From NCBI GenBank assembly GCA_034429215.1, contig DAOUGI010000006.1, forward strand, positions 1-64,000: a DNA stretch of 64,000 nucleotides, read 5' to 3'. This stretch comes from JAFGOG01 sp034429215. Lineage in GTDB: Bacteria > Chloroflexota > Anaerolineae > JAAYZQ01. Positions 49,762 through 58,289 of the stretch are shown here, in pieces (the first letter of the stretch is position 1; each line of letters begins with the position of its first letter). Made by a program: the position numbers and the translations under genes. The notes beneath the pieces were generated by a model. That model had not been told where the DNA came from, did not search any database, and saw only the letters and a list, made by a program, of their open reading frames with translations.

Positions 49762-52751
49762 AGCGCTGGTTACTGGTTGTTCTGATCCTGCTCGCCTTTG
49801 GGCGAGGTGTATCGGGGCTGGGAGCCAAGAGCCTGTGGTGGGATGAAAGCCTCAGCCTGCACCGCGCCCAGCAAGACCTGCCCACTATCCTGTCGAATCA
49901 GATCAACCTGACCGACAGCATCCAGCAGGTGATCACGATCGACAACCATCCTCCCTCCTACTTTTTGCTGCTGGGGCTAGTAGTTCGGATCCTGGGCAAA
50001 AGCGAGTTTGCCCTGCGCTTCCTGTCGCTGATCTTTGCAGTCTTGACTGTGCCACTCCTATACGCCACCGCCCGGCGGCTCATCCCGCGTGGGCATGTGG
50101 CCGGCTTGGCTGCCGCCGCGCTGGGCTCACTGTCGCCGATGTACCTATGGTATGGCCAGGAAGCGCGGATGTACACCATGGTCGCTTTCCTGAGCCTGCT
50201 CTCCTTCTACCTCTACATTCGCGCCTTTTTCGAGTCGAACCGAAGCCGAGCGGGGTGGATCGCAGCCTATGTCGGCGCTTCTGCCCTTCTCGTCCTGACT
50301 CATTACCTGGGTGCGTTGCTGATCATCGCCGAATCGGTGGGCCTGGCAGTGATCCTGGTACGCAACAAAGCCTCACGTCGCCTTGCCATCGCCGCTATTG
50401 GGGTATTGTTGGCTATCTCCCTGGCAGCGCTGGTCAACGTCTCACGCACCATGCCTGCCGGCACCGACCGGGTGGGATTCCGTTTTCTTCCCTTGTTTGA
50501 GCTGCTGCGGGATCTGCTGAACTCATTCAGCCTTGGGCTGTCGGTAGATATCGCCGATTGGTATGTGGTCCTGATCGACCTGCTGTTTCTACTGTCTGTG
50601 CTGTTGGGCTTGGCCTGGCTGGTGCGACACGAGCGCCGCACCGCCTGGCTGCTTGCCGGCTACCTGATACTGCCTGTCGCAGCTATCTATCTTCTATCGT
50701 TCGTGCGGCCCGCGTATATGAACAGCCGGCACCTGATCCTGGTCACCCCGGCGTTCTACCTGCTCGTTGGCGCAGGCCTGGCTGCAAGCATCTCAACAGA
50801 TCGGGCAATCGGCAGCCGGCGGATGTCTCGCATCACGCCCTACCTTGCGGCAGTTGCCGGCTGTATGATGCTGGCAGGCATCGGCTATTCGACCTGCAAC
50901 TATTTCCTGGATCCCCGCTACGACAAGGACCACCACCGTGAGTGGGGCGCCTACCTGCGCGAGCACACCCGCCCCGGCGATGTGGTAATCGTCGATCCGC
51001 CGCACATCGCCGAGCTGTATGACTATTATGCTAGCAGTGAGGTGCCGTGGGTGGGATTGCCGCTGCTGAACAGTCGCAAAGCCGATACGTTGGCCAAGTT
51101 ACAAGAGCTAGTCGGCAGCTACGACCGAGTGTGGCTCGCCCTGTCGCATACGCCGCCATGGGGTGATCGGAATCGTTTCCCAGAAAAGTGGCTGAACGAG
51201 AACGCTTTTCGCGTTGACTATCAGGGGTTTGAGAGCTATGCCTCAGTGGTCAGAGTGGCCGCCTATACGAAAACCCGACCGGTCGTCCGCAACTTGCCGG
51301 AGGGTGCACAGCCGGTCCAGGCCCGTTACGGCACAGCGCTGCAGCTGAACGGCTACCGTTTGGTTTCCCCGACGCAATCCGGCCAGCCACTGCACGTCGA
51401 GTTGTTCTGGGAAGCCAACGAGCCGATCGTCCAAGAAGCCAGCGTCGTGCTGCGGCTGGTAGACGACGAAGGTCACTTGTGGGGCCAAGGTGAGCAATGC
51501 CCGTTCAACGGACTGTACCCGATGTGGCAGTGGGAGCCGGGCGTGCTGCTTCAGGATGAGCACGAGCTGTCGATCTGGCCCGGTACCCCACCTGGCACTT
51601 ATCAGATGGAAATGATGTTGATCAGCCGGCCATCGGACGAAGGGTGCTTGGGGGTGCGGGGGCAGTCGATCTCACCCACAGCCGCCGTCACCAGCCGGGG
51701 AGACCGGGTGCTGCTCGGAGAGGTCGTGGTTGAGCGGTCCGGCCAGCCGGCTTCCGAGGCCAATTTGGGCATCGAACAGCGCAACCAGGCCCGTTATGGC
51801 GACCTTGAGCTCCTCGGCGAGAGCGTAGCGCCTGTTGAGCTGAGGCCAGGCGATCCGGTGGACGTGACCCTCCACTGGCATGCCCGCCGCGCCCTGCTGC
51901 CAGATATGCAGTTCCGGCTCCAGCTGCTGGACGCAGCCGGCAAGCTGTGGCAAGAAAAGATCGTCCGCCCCGCCGGTGACCAGTATCCGGCCGATCAGTG
52001 GCAAGCCGGCGACCGGTTCAAGGGGCAGTTCCGGCTGTGGCTGCCAGAAAATGCGCCGGCAGGCCGCTACACGGTTCGCCTGGTGGCCGTGCTGCCGCTG
52101 CAGCAGAGTGGGCTGGCGGCCAACCTGCGTCGCCGGTTAGCCTGCGCCCTGGGTGACTGCACCGTCGCCGAAAGAGCTGGAGTTAACTTGGGCCAGTTCG
52201 AGCTGATCGCACCTGAATCAGGACAGGAGGGGAGCACGGTCATCCCGACTCCTCCGAGTAACCTGACCCTGTCCAACCCGCTGTTGGCCAATCTGGGCAA
52301 CCAGGTGCGGTTCCTGGGTTACGACCTCAGCTCCGACACCGTACAGGCCGGTGACACCTTCTCAGTGACCCTCTATTGGCAGGCATTACGGCCGATGGAG
52401 ATCGGCTATCATGTCTTTACTCACCTGGCCACACCTTCGGGTCAGGTAGTTGCTCAGCAGGATGGCGTCCCGCGTCAGGGCGCCTACCCGACCGACCTGT
52501 GGCAGACCGGCGAAGTGGTGGCCGACACATACCAGGTAACAGTCGACCCGACCGTAGCGCCAAGAGAGTATGAGCTGGAAGTGGGTATGTACCGCCTGGA
52601 GAACCAGAAGCGCTTGCCGGTAACCGACGCCGCTGGCCAGCCGGTGTCCGGCGACCGGGTGCTGCTTGCTCAAGTCACGGTATTACCCGCCCCAACACCC
52701 ACACCGGTTCCACCCCACAGGACGGTCTATCTACCTTTGGTAAGCAAGTAG
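49758..52751 (+). CDS. GT39/PMT-type membrane glycosyltransferase with three C-terminal beta modules
   Basis: 997 residues from the ATG at 49758. Residues 1-430 carry about ten helices and the GT-C features SLWWDESLSLHRAQ (the acidic catalytic pair region of ArnT/PMT/GT83) and NHPPSYFLLLG. The outer C-terminal half has three related beta-sandwich modules (about 530-640, 690-800 and 855-965), each with an LxGY or LLGE start, a VxLxW strand and a YPxxxWxxG turn. They resemble carbohydrate-recognition modules of other Chloroflexi glycosyltransferases. Probably transfers a lipid-linked sugar, made by the GT2 partner, to outer-face acceptors. Confidence 0.88.
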   Translation: MKRWLLVVLILLAFGRGVSGLGAKSLWWDESLSLHRAQQDLPTILSNQINLTDSIQQVITIDNHPPSYFLLLGLVVRILGKSEFALRFLSLIFAVLTVPLLYATARRLIPRGHVAGLAAAALGSLSPMYLWYGQEARMYTMVAFLSLLSFYLYIRAFFESNRSRAGWIAAYVGASALLVLTHYLGALLIIAESVGLAVILVRNKASRRLAIAAIGVLLAISLAALVNVSRTMPAGTDRVGFRFLPLFELLRDLLNSFSLGLSVDIADWYVVLIDLLFLLSVLLGLAWLVRHERRTAWLLAGYLILPVAAIYLLSFVRPAYMNSRHLILVTPAFYLLVGAGLAASISTDRAIGSRRMSRITPYLAAVAGCMMLAGIGYSTCNYFLDPRYDKDHHREWGAYLREHTRPGDVVIVDPPHIAELYDYYASSEVPWVGLPLLNSRKADTLAKLQELVGSYDRVWLALSHTPPWGDRNRFPEKWLNENAFRVDYQGFESYASVVRVAAYTKTRPVVRNLPEGAQPVQARYGTALQLNGYRLVSPTQSGQPLHVELFWEANEPIVQEASVVLRLVDDEGHLWGQGEQCPFNGLYPMWQWEPGVLLQDEHELSIWPGTPPGTYQMEMMLISRPSDEGCLGVRGQSISPTAAVTSRGDRVLLGEVVVERSGQPASEANLGIEQRNQARYGDLELLGESVAPVELRPGDPVDVTLHWHARRALLPDMQFRLQLLDAAGKLWQEKIVRPAGDQYPADQWQAGDRFKGQFRLWLPENAPAGRYTVRLVAVLPLQQSGLAANLRRRLACALGDCTVAERAGVNLGQFELIAPESGQEGSTVIPTPPSNLTLSNPLLANLGNQVRFLGYDLSSDTVQAGDTFSVTLYWQALRPMEIGYHVFTHLATPSGQVVAQQDGVPRQGAYPTDLWQTGEVVADTYQVTVDPTVAPREYELEVGMYRLENQKRLPVTDAAGQPVSGDRVLLAQVTVLPAPTPTPVPPHRTVYLPLVSK

Positions 52752-52812
52752 GTCGTATGGAGTTGATCCACCGATCTAAGCTGAAAACTGCAAATGGATA
52801 AAGGAGCCATCA

Positions 52813-53241
52813 ATGCCAATGCGAATCTCTGCCCTCGGACGCAGTAACCTGCTGCGCCTGCCTCCCGGAGAGGACCTGTTGGTGGGGCTGTATCGTATCT
52901 GCCGCGAACGAGGCATCAGCTTCGGTGTGTTCATGGCCACCGGCTCGGTCCGCAGCGCCACCCTCGGCCACCTGGACCAGGAATGTGGCGAGACCTGCCG
53001 CCAGGACCTGGCGGCCGATCAGGAGTTGGTCCATTGCACTGGAAATATCAGCCTGCAGGCCGACAGCCTTTCGATCCGCGCCCATGCTGTCCTGAGCGAC
53101 AAAGAGGGTCAAGTTTCAGCCGGAGAATTGCTGGCTGCCACGGTGCACGTCGTCGAGCTTTTCATCCAGGAAGTGAAGGGCGCTTCTCTGACCCGGGAAC
53201 TTGACCCAGAGACCGGATTGTGGCTGTGGCCGGTGGCATAG
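52813..53241 (+). CDS. PPC/DUF296-domain protein
   Basis: 142 residues after AAGGAGC. A single PPC (DUF296) domain of the plant/prokaryote conserved type: LLRLPPGEDLLVGLYRICRERGI, GSVRSATLGHLDQE, SIRAHAVLSDKEGQVSAGELLAATVHVVELFI. In bacteria it stands alone as a putative DNA-binding protein; there is no AT hook. It precedes menG by 11 bp. The usual histidine triad is partly changed (AHAVL is kept), so function is uncertain. Confidence 0.88.
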   Translation: MPMRISALGRSNLLRLPPGEDLLVGLYRICRERGISFGVFMATGSVRSATLGHLDQECGETCRQDLAADQELVHCTGNISLQADSLSIRAHAVLSDKEGQVSAGELLAATVHVVELFIQEVKGASLTRELDPETGLWLWPVA

Positions 53242-53252
53242 GGTAGCAGTAG

Positions 53253-54002
53253 ATGGAAGAACAACCTGGCATAGCAGAGACAGGGGTGTTGCCGCCGCCG
53301 GAGCAGAAAGCGACCCATGTCCGGGCCATGTTCGGGCGCATCGCCCGGCGCTATGACCTGATGAACCACCTGATGACCATGGGGCGCGACCGAGCCTGGC
53401 GGCGCCATACTGTCCAACAACTGGATTTTGGATCAAAAGAATCCAAAATCATCCTGGATGTGGCCACCGGCACGGGCGATCTGGCGGTGGAAGTACTGCA
53501 CCAGCACCCTGACGCGCGAGTGGTGGGGATTGACTTTACCCCAGAGATGCTGGCCCTGGCACAAGAGAAAGCGGGCGCTGCCGCTCCCGGGCTCACCTGG
53601 GTCGTGGCCGACGCCATGCGGCTGCCCTTTGCCAGCGGCAGCTTTGGCGGTGTAGTGACCGGCTTTGCCCTGCGCAACGTGACCGACATCCCTACCGCCT
53701 TTGCCGAGATGGCGCGGGTAACACAGCCGCGGGGCCGGGTCGCCTCTCTGGAAATCGCCAAGCCACGCGCACCAATCTTCCGCTGGCTGTTTGGCTTTTA
53801 CTTTTACCGGATCGTGCCGCTGATCGGCAGCCTGATTAGCGGCCAGCGGGCAGCATATACCTACCTGCCCCACTCGCTCACCAACTTTCTGACGCCCGAC
53901 GAGATCGCCGTCGTGATGTGCCAGGTCGGCTGGGATCAGGTGCGCCACCGCCGGCTGATGCTGGGCACGGTGACTGTGCACGCAGGCAGGAAAAGTTCCT
54001 AG
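53253..54002 (+). CDS. ubiE: demethylmenaquinone methyltransferase
   Basis: 249 residues. C-methylates demethylmenaquinone with SAM, the last step of menaquinone synthesis. VRAMFGRIARRYDLMNHLMTMGRDRAWRR is the family's UBIE-1 signature, and LDVATGTGDLAVEVL the SAM motif I. Motif RVVGIDFTPEML, ALRNVTDIPTAFAEMARV and the C-terminal LGTVTVHAGRK are all typical. A palindrome of the TTTTGGAT family (53424-53450) lies within the gene and encodes a charged loop (DFGSKESKII) before motif I. Function is not obviously disturbed. Confidence 0.94.
   Translation: MEEQPGIAETGVLPPPEQKATHVRAMFGRIARRYDLMNHLMTMGRDRAWRRHTVQQLDFGSKESKIILDVATGTGDLAVEVLHQHPDARVVGIDFTPEMLALAQEKAGAAAPGLTWVVADAMRLPFASGSFGGVVTGFALRNVTDIPTAFAEMARVTQPRGRVASLEIAKPRAPIFRWLFGFYFYRIVPLIGSLISGQRAAYTYLPHSLTNFLTPDEIAVVMCQVGWDQVRHRRLMLGTVTVHAGRKSS
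53424..53450. repeat. GATTTTGGAT...ATCCAAAATC inverted repeat inside menG
   Basis: Ten-base perfect arms (53424-53433 and 53441-53450) around CAAAAGA, in frame. The same TTTTGGATT/AATCCAAAA arms form the perfect palindrome at 62664-62698. Confidence 0.85.
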
Positions 54003-54113
54003 ATTTCGGAGCAGGTCGGGGAACTATAGAACCATGGCAGGCGTCTAAGCATCGAGAGATCTGATTCTCGTGAAACGCCCGAGGTTGTGGGCGAACTGAA
54101 GGAGGAGAACACT

Positions 54114-55001
54114 GTGAAAAAGAAAGCGATCGTACTGACAAGCTTGGCAGTGCTGCTGGCCTTCCTGGCAGCGTGTGGGGCAAGCGCCGAACCATCACTG
54201 ATGCCCATGGAGGACATGAGCGTCGTTGAGCAGGCTATGGCCACAGAGTATGACCAGGGTAACGCCGGCAGCTCGGCGGCTCAGCCACAGGCCGGCCAGA
54301 CAGACAGGATGATCATCTGGACCGCCGACATTACGCTGATGGTCCAAGATACCGAGCTGGCCATCGGCGACGTGATGGCGTTGGCCAAGGAGCTGGGCGG
54401 CTATGCGGTCAATACCGAATCGTGGATCCAGAGCGAGCTGCTGTACGCCCGGCTGACGATCAGGGTGCCGGCCGATCAATATGAAACGGCCATGGCCCGC
54501 CTGCGTGACGAGGGGATCAAGGTCGAGCATGAGAGCGCCAACAGCCAGGACGTGACAGAGGAGTATGTCGACCTCGAGTCGCGCCTGCGGGCCCTGCAGG
54601 CCAAAGAGGCGCAGCTCACCAAGCTGATGGATCAGGCCGAGGACACCGAGGCAGTCCTGGCCGTTTATGAGCAGTTGTCCGCAACGCAGGTCGAGATCGA
54701 GCAGGTAAAGGGCCGGATGAGCTACCTGCAAAAGCTGTCGGCCATGGCCACGATCACCGTCAACTTGAACCCCGAACAACCTGAGGCGCCGGTGGTCGAA
54801 GAGGGCTGGAAACCGGGGAGCACCCTGCGCAGTGCGGCGCGGGCGTTGGTCAACGCGCTAAAGGGGCTGGGTAACTTGATAATCTGGGCGATCGTCTTTC
54901 TGCTGCCGATCCTGCTGCTCATCGCCGTGCCGATCGTCGTCGTCTTCTTGTTGATCCGGCTGTGGCGCCAGCGCAAGCGGCCGAAAACGCCATCGGCCTG
55001 A
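54114..55001 (+). CDS. DUF4349 membrane-anchored lipoprotein
   Basis: 295 residues from GTG at 54114, after GGAGGAGA. Signal peptide with lipobox LAFLAACGAS; a DUF4349 domain follows (MIIWTADITLMVQDTELAIGDVMALAKELGGYAV, RLTIRVPADQYETAMARL, SQDVTEEYVDLESRLRALQAKEAQL with a coiled coil, and RMSYLQKLSAMATITVNL). A C-terminal helix (about 262-287) and basic tail RLWRQRKRPKT anchor it at the other end. Both ends are fixed to the membrane, with a periplasm-like stretch between them. Role unknown. Its terminator is at 55023. Confidence 0.9.
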   Translation: MKKKAIVLTSLAVLLAFLAACGASAEPSLMPMEDMSVVEQAMATEYDQGNAGSSAAQPQAGQTDRMIIWTADITLMVQDTELAIGDVMALAKELGGYAVNTESWIQSELLYARLTIRVPADQYETAMARLRDEGIKVEHESANSQDVTEEYVDLESRLRALQAKEAQLTKLMDQAEDTEAVLAVYEQLSATQVEIEQVKGRMSYLQKLSAMATITVNLNPEQPEAPVVEEGWKPGSTLRSAARALVNALKGLGNLIIWAIVFLLPILLLIAVPIVVVFLLIRLWRQRKRPKTPSA

Positions 55002-55022
55002 GCCGACTGAGCTCTCCCTGCC

Positions 55023-55076
55023 AGACTTCCGGTGTTTCGAAACATCTGTTTCGGAAAACATCGGAAGTCTTTTTGT
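55023..55076 (+). terminator. Rho-independent terminator after DUF4349 gene
   Basis: AGACTTCCGGTGTTT pairs with AACATCGGAAGTCT around an inner 7-bp stem CGAAACA/TGTTTCG, followed by TTTTTG. A near-perfect hairpin of about 21 bp, 22 bp past the stop. Confidence 0.92.
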
Positions 55077-55089
55077 CCATCTGGCAGTC

Positions 55090-55118
55090 TTGCCAACAGC
55101 CGCAGAAAATGGTAAAAT
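55090..55118 (+). promoter_or_regulatory. promoter of the GNAT-like gene
   Basis: TTGCCA (55090-55095), 17 bp, TAAAAT (55113-55118), 20 bp before the GTG at 55138. Confidence 0.82.
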
Positions 55119-55137
55119 AGAGGGCGGAAAGGACCGG

Positions 55138-56208
55138 GTGGAGGTGCTTGTACCATTTAGCCCTGGCGAGAGCTTGCGGATATACCGCTTGCAGGGCAAA
55201 GGCCTGATGCTCGACTTGGAGCAGGGTCTGACCCAACCAAATACGCCCCTCCGAGAGGCATGGCTGGCCTTCCTGACGCAACAGGCGATGGGGCGGGCAA
55301 CCTATGTGCTGTACGACGCCCAGTATGGTGAGGCGTTTATCCAGGTGCAGTACCGGCCGCACCAAGCCGCCGCCGATGTGGCCTATGTCGCGCCGTCTCT
55401 GGCGAGCCATCGACAAGCCGGCAGTGCATGGGCGCGCCTGCTCGACGGCGTGTCGGTGGAGGTAGCTGCACGAGGCATCCAACGGCTATTCGCCAGTCTG
55501 CCCGAAGCAGGCGTGGAGAAGGAAATCTTTCAACAGTCCGGTTTTAGCGTTTATGCCTGTGAAGACATATTTCGCCTGGCCCAACAACCTGCCAATCCGA
55601 TCGCCGACAACGTCCCCGGCTTACGGCTGCAAGAAACTGAAGACTGGCCCGCCCTGCAAAAGCTGTGTGTCGCCATCACACCCCAGCGTGTGCGCCAGAT
55701 TGAAGGCGGCGTCGCCGTCGCGCCGGCGGGGGGCAAGAGTCACCTGGGTTATGTCTTGCCCGGCCGTTCAACCGGAGATCCCGTCTCGGGCAGAGGAGTA
55801 GGCGGCGACGACCTGGCTGCCGCTCTCTATCTCCACATCGGCAGGCAAGCCCACTGGCTGCGGCTGCTGGTCCACCCCGACGCCGGCAGCATCGCCGACA
55901 CCCTGGTCGCCTGGATTCTGGCCAAACTGGTCGACCAGCCGCCGAGACCGGTTTACTGCAGCATGCGGCAGTACGAAGCCGGCCTGCGCGATGCTTTGCA
56001 GGCAGCCGGCTTTGTGCCGGACCACACCCGGGCGTTGATGGTCAAGCAGACCACTGCCTGGGCCAAGGTGCCGGCCCAGGAATTGGTGCCGGCCCTGAAA
56101 GGTAGCGCCGAGCCGGTATATCATGGCAGTAGTCAGCTTTCAGCCGACAGCGGCTCCCTGCAATGCCGAAATCGAGCCGCCGAGAGGCAGCTGATAGCCG
56201 ATCACTGA
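55138..56208 (+). CDS. GNAT-like protein of unknown function, C-terminus from a repeat
   Basis: 356 residues from the GTG at 55138; a promoter is just upstream. Two GNAT-type halves are suggested: HWLRLLVHPDAGSIADTLVAWIL with PVYCSMRQYEAGLRDALQAAGF has the usual strand-helix-GF pattern of the C-terminal fold, and the N-terminal half (about 45-150) is more diverged. No CoA loop is clear. The last 30 residues (from about 56125) are translated from AGCTGA-type repeat sequence, so the natural end was probably earlier. I cannot name a substrate. Confidence 0.65.
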   Translation: MEVLVPFSPGESLRIYRLQGKGLMLDLEQGLTQPNTPLREAWLAFLTQQAMGRATYVLYDAQYGEAFIQVQYRPHQAAADVAYVAPSLASHRQAGSAWARLLDGVSVEVAARGIQRLFASLPEAGVEKEIFQQSGFSVYACEDIFRLAQQPANPIADNVPGLRLQETEDWPALQKLCVAITPQRVRQIEGGVAVAPAGGKSHLGYVLPGRSTGDPVSGRGVGGDDLAAALYLHIGRQAHWLRLLVHPDAGSIADTLVAWILAKLVDQPPRPVYCSMRQYEAGLRDALQAAGFVPDHTRALMVKQTTAWAKVPAQELVPALKGSAEPVYHGSSQLSADSGSLQCRNRAAERQLIADH

Positions 56209-56222
56209 CAGCTGATGGATGA
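56130..56222. repeat. AGCTGATAG-type repeat tract entering the end of an ORF
   Basis: CAGCTTTCAGCC, GGCAGCTGATAGCC and GATCACTGACAGCTGATGG are heptameric copies that fill the last part of the GNAT-like frame and the gap before the next gene. Confidence 0.75.
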
Positions 56223-56240
56223 GTGCTAATCGAGGAAGGT

Positions 56241-57785
56241 ATGCACGATCGTATCACAGATGATCTAGACGCTCTACTAGATGTTGTGCCGCCATCAATT
56301 GCCGCAGCGGCCCGGCGCGAGAATCACGGCGACGACCTGTTGGAGATTGTGCTCGACCTGGGTCGCCGGCCCGAGGCGCGCTTTTTAAGCCATGAAGTGG
56401 GCCTGAGCGACCAAGAGATCAGCGGCGAAGACATTGACTATACCGTCACCCGCGTGGGCGAGTTCACCACCGATAACCGGGCCGGGATCGAGCGCACCTT
56501 GCACCGCATCTCGGCCATCCGCAACCGAAAAGGCGGCGTTGTCGGCTTGACCCTGCGCGTCGGCCGGGCGGTGTACGGTACTATCGACATCATCAACGAC
56601 CTGTTGGAATCAGGGCAGAGCATTCTGCTGGTCGGCAAGCCCGGCGTGGGCAAGACCACTCTGTTGCGCGAGGCAGCCCGTATCCTGAGCGAAAAGAAAC
56701 GGGTGGTCGTCGTCGATACTTCGAACGAAATCGGCGGCGATGGCGATATCCCTCATCCGGCCATCGGCCGGGCGCGTCGGATGCAGGTGTCAGCGCCCGA
56801 CTTTCAGCACGAAGTGATGATCGAAGCGGTGGAAAACCACATGCCTGAGGTGATCATTATCGACGAGATCGGCCGCGAGTTGGAGGCAGAAGCAGCGCGG
56901 ACCATTGCCGAACGGGGTGTGCAACTTGTGGCCACTGCCCATGGCAACACCCTGGAAAACCTGGTTCAGAATCCAACCCTGTCCGACCTGATAGGCGGGA
57001 TACAGGCAGTGACACTCAGCGACGAAGAGGCCCGCAGGCGCGGCACGCAAAAAACGGTTCTGGAGCGCAAGGCGCCGCCGACCTTTGGCGTGCTGATCGA
57101 GATCCAGGACCGCCAGCACCTGGCCGTCCATCATGACGTAACCGCGTCGGTCGACGCATTGCTGCGCGGTCGCAGCCGGCCGCCCGAGATCCGCTACCGT
57201 GACGAGTCGGGCCAGATCCAGATCGAGCAGGCGCTTCCCGCCCCACAACTGCACCCCGAAGAAATGCCGTTTACCCGGCAGCCTTTGGCCCGCGAAATGG
57301 GACCAGGCGGGCGGGCCACGTCGATGCAGACGTTGCGGGTCTATACCTACGGTGTCGGCAAGAACCGGCTGGCCCAGGCCGCCCAAAACCTGCACTTGCC
57401 GGTGGACATGACCGACGACCTGCGCCAGGCCAATGCGGTGCTGACGTTGAAAAACTATTACCGGCGCCGGCCCCAGCCGATCAGTGACGCCGAGCGCCGA
57501 GGCATCCCGGTTTATGTGCTGCGGGCCAATACCATTAGCCAGATGGAGGGTTGTCTGGCCGACATTTTTGGCCTGGAGACGGCCGATCCCGATCCACTGA
57601 CCGTGGCCGTGTCCGAGGCTGAGGAGGCGATCCGCCGTGTGCTATCAGGCCAGAAATCAGCCGATCTGTCACCTCAAAACTCTTACGTCCGGCGCCAGCA
57701 GCACGAAATGGCCCGCCAGGCCAACCTGATATCACACAGCTATGGCAAAGAACCGCGCCGTCATGTGCGCATCTTTGCATCGTAA
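56241..57785 (+). CDS. SpoIIIAA-like AAA ATPase with C-terminal R3H domain
   Basis: 514 residues from the ATG at 56241. The N-terminal part (about 20-290) is the RecA-like ATPase of the SpoIIIAA/Ycf45 family: SRYVGEF-like VTRVGEFTTDNRAGI, Walker A GKPGVGKTTL near 132-141, and Walker B EVIIIDEIGRELEAEAA. A middle region (about 355-450) lines up with the Ycf45/R3H proteins, and the end PLTVAVSEAEEAIRRVL... through RRQQHEMARQANLISHSYG is an R3H nucleic-acid-binding domain. Likely binds single-stranded nucleic acid. Alone in its transcript with SCP2 29 bp downstream. Confidence 0.88.
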   Translation: MHDRITDDLDALLDVVPPSIAAAARRENHGDDLLEIVLDLGRRPEARFLSHEVGLSDQEISGEDIDYTVTRVGEFTTDNRAGIERTLHRISAIRNRKGGVVGLTLRVGRAVYGTIDIINDLLESGQSILLVGKPGVGKTTLLREAARILSEKKRVVVVDTSNEIGGDGDIPHPAIGRARRMQVSAPDFQHEVMIEAVENHMPEVIIIDEIGRELEAEAARTIAERGVQLVATAHGNTLENLVQNPTLSDLIGGIQAVTLSDEEARRRGTQKTVLERKAPPTFGVLIEIQDRQHLAVHHDVTASVDALLRGRSRPPEIRYRDESGQIQIEQALPAPQLHPEEMPFTRQPLAREMGPGGRATSMQTLRVYTYGVGKNRLAQAAQNLHLPVDMTDDLRQANAVLTLKNYYRRRPQPISDAERRGIPVYVLRANTISQMEGCLADIFGLETADPDPLTVAVSEAEEAIRRVLSGQKSADLSPQNSYVRRQQHEMARQANLISHSYGKEPRRHVRIFAS

Positions 57786-57814
57786 AAGTCAGATAATCAC
57801 AAAAGGAGCATGAA

Positions 57815-58222
57815 ATGTCCTACAGATTTCCGACAGATGAATGGATCAAGGCCCTGATGGCCGAGCTCAACAAGAGCGAAGCCTATCGCAAGGCAGCCAA
57901 GGCCTGGGAGGGCGACTTTTACTTTATCGCCACGCCGGGAGGTAGTCTGACCGAGCCGGTGGTCATGTACATGGACCTGTGGCACGGCGACTGCCGCGAG
58001 GCAGGTGTGGTAACCGACGAAAGCGCCAAGGCTCCCGAGTTTCGCATTTCAGCCCCCATGAGCGTCTGGCGCAAAGTGATCGAGAAAAAGCTGGATCCGA
58101 TCCAAGGGTTGATGACCGGCCAGCTAAAGCTGAAGGGCAACATGGTCAAGATCATGAAAGCCCCCAAGGCCGCTTCTGAGCTGGTCAACTGCTGCACCCT
58201 GGTACCGACCGAGTTTATGTAG
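57815..58222 (+). CDS. SCP2-type sterol-carrier domain protein
   Basis: 135 residues, behind AAAGGAGC. A single SCP2 lipid-binding fold: DFYFIATPGGSLTEPVVMYMDLWHG, APEFRISAPMSVWRKVIEKKLDPIQGLMTGQLKLKGNMVKIMK, with the LDPIQGLMTGKLKLKG segment typical of the family. Probably binds a fatty or isoprenoid molecule. Found between the R3H ATPase and an alpha/beta hydrolase with small gaps. Confidence 0.9.
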   Translation: MSYRFPTDEWIKALMAELNKSEAYRKAAKAWEGDFYFIATPGGSLTEPVVMYMDLWHGDCREAGVVTDESAKAPEFRISAPMSVWRKVIEKKLDPIQGLMTGQLKLKGNMVKIMKAPKAASELVNCCTLVPTEFM

Positions 58223-58234
58223 AATGAGCTACGA

Positions 58235-58273
58235 CCGGTGACCAATGGCCAAGCTAAGGTCATTGGTCACCGG
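58235..58273. repeat. perfect 13-bp inverted repeat CCGGTGACCAATG
   Basis: Arms 58235-58247 and 58261-58273 are exact complements with a 13-nt loop, in the 67 bp between SCP2 and the hydrolase. No T-run follows, so it is not a clear terminator. The GGTCATTGGTCA words resemble interspersed heptamer repeats. Confidence 0.75.
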
Positions 58274-58289
58274 CCATTTAGGACTTGAC

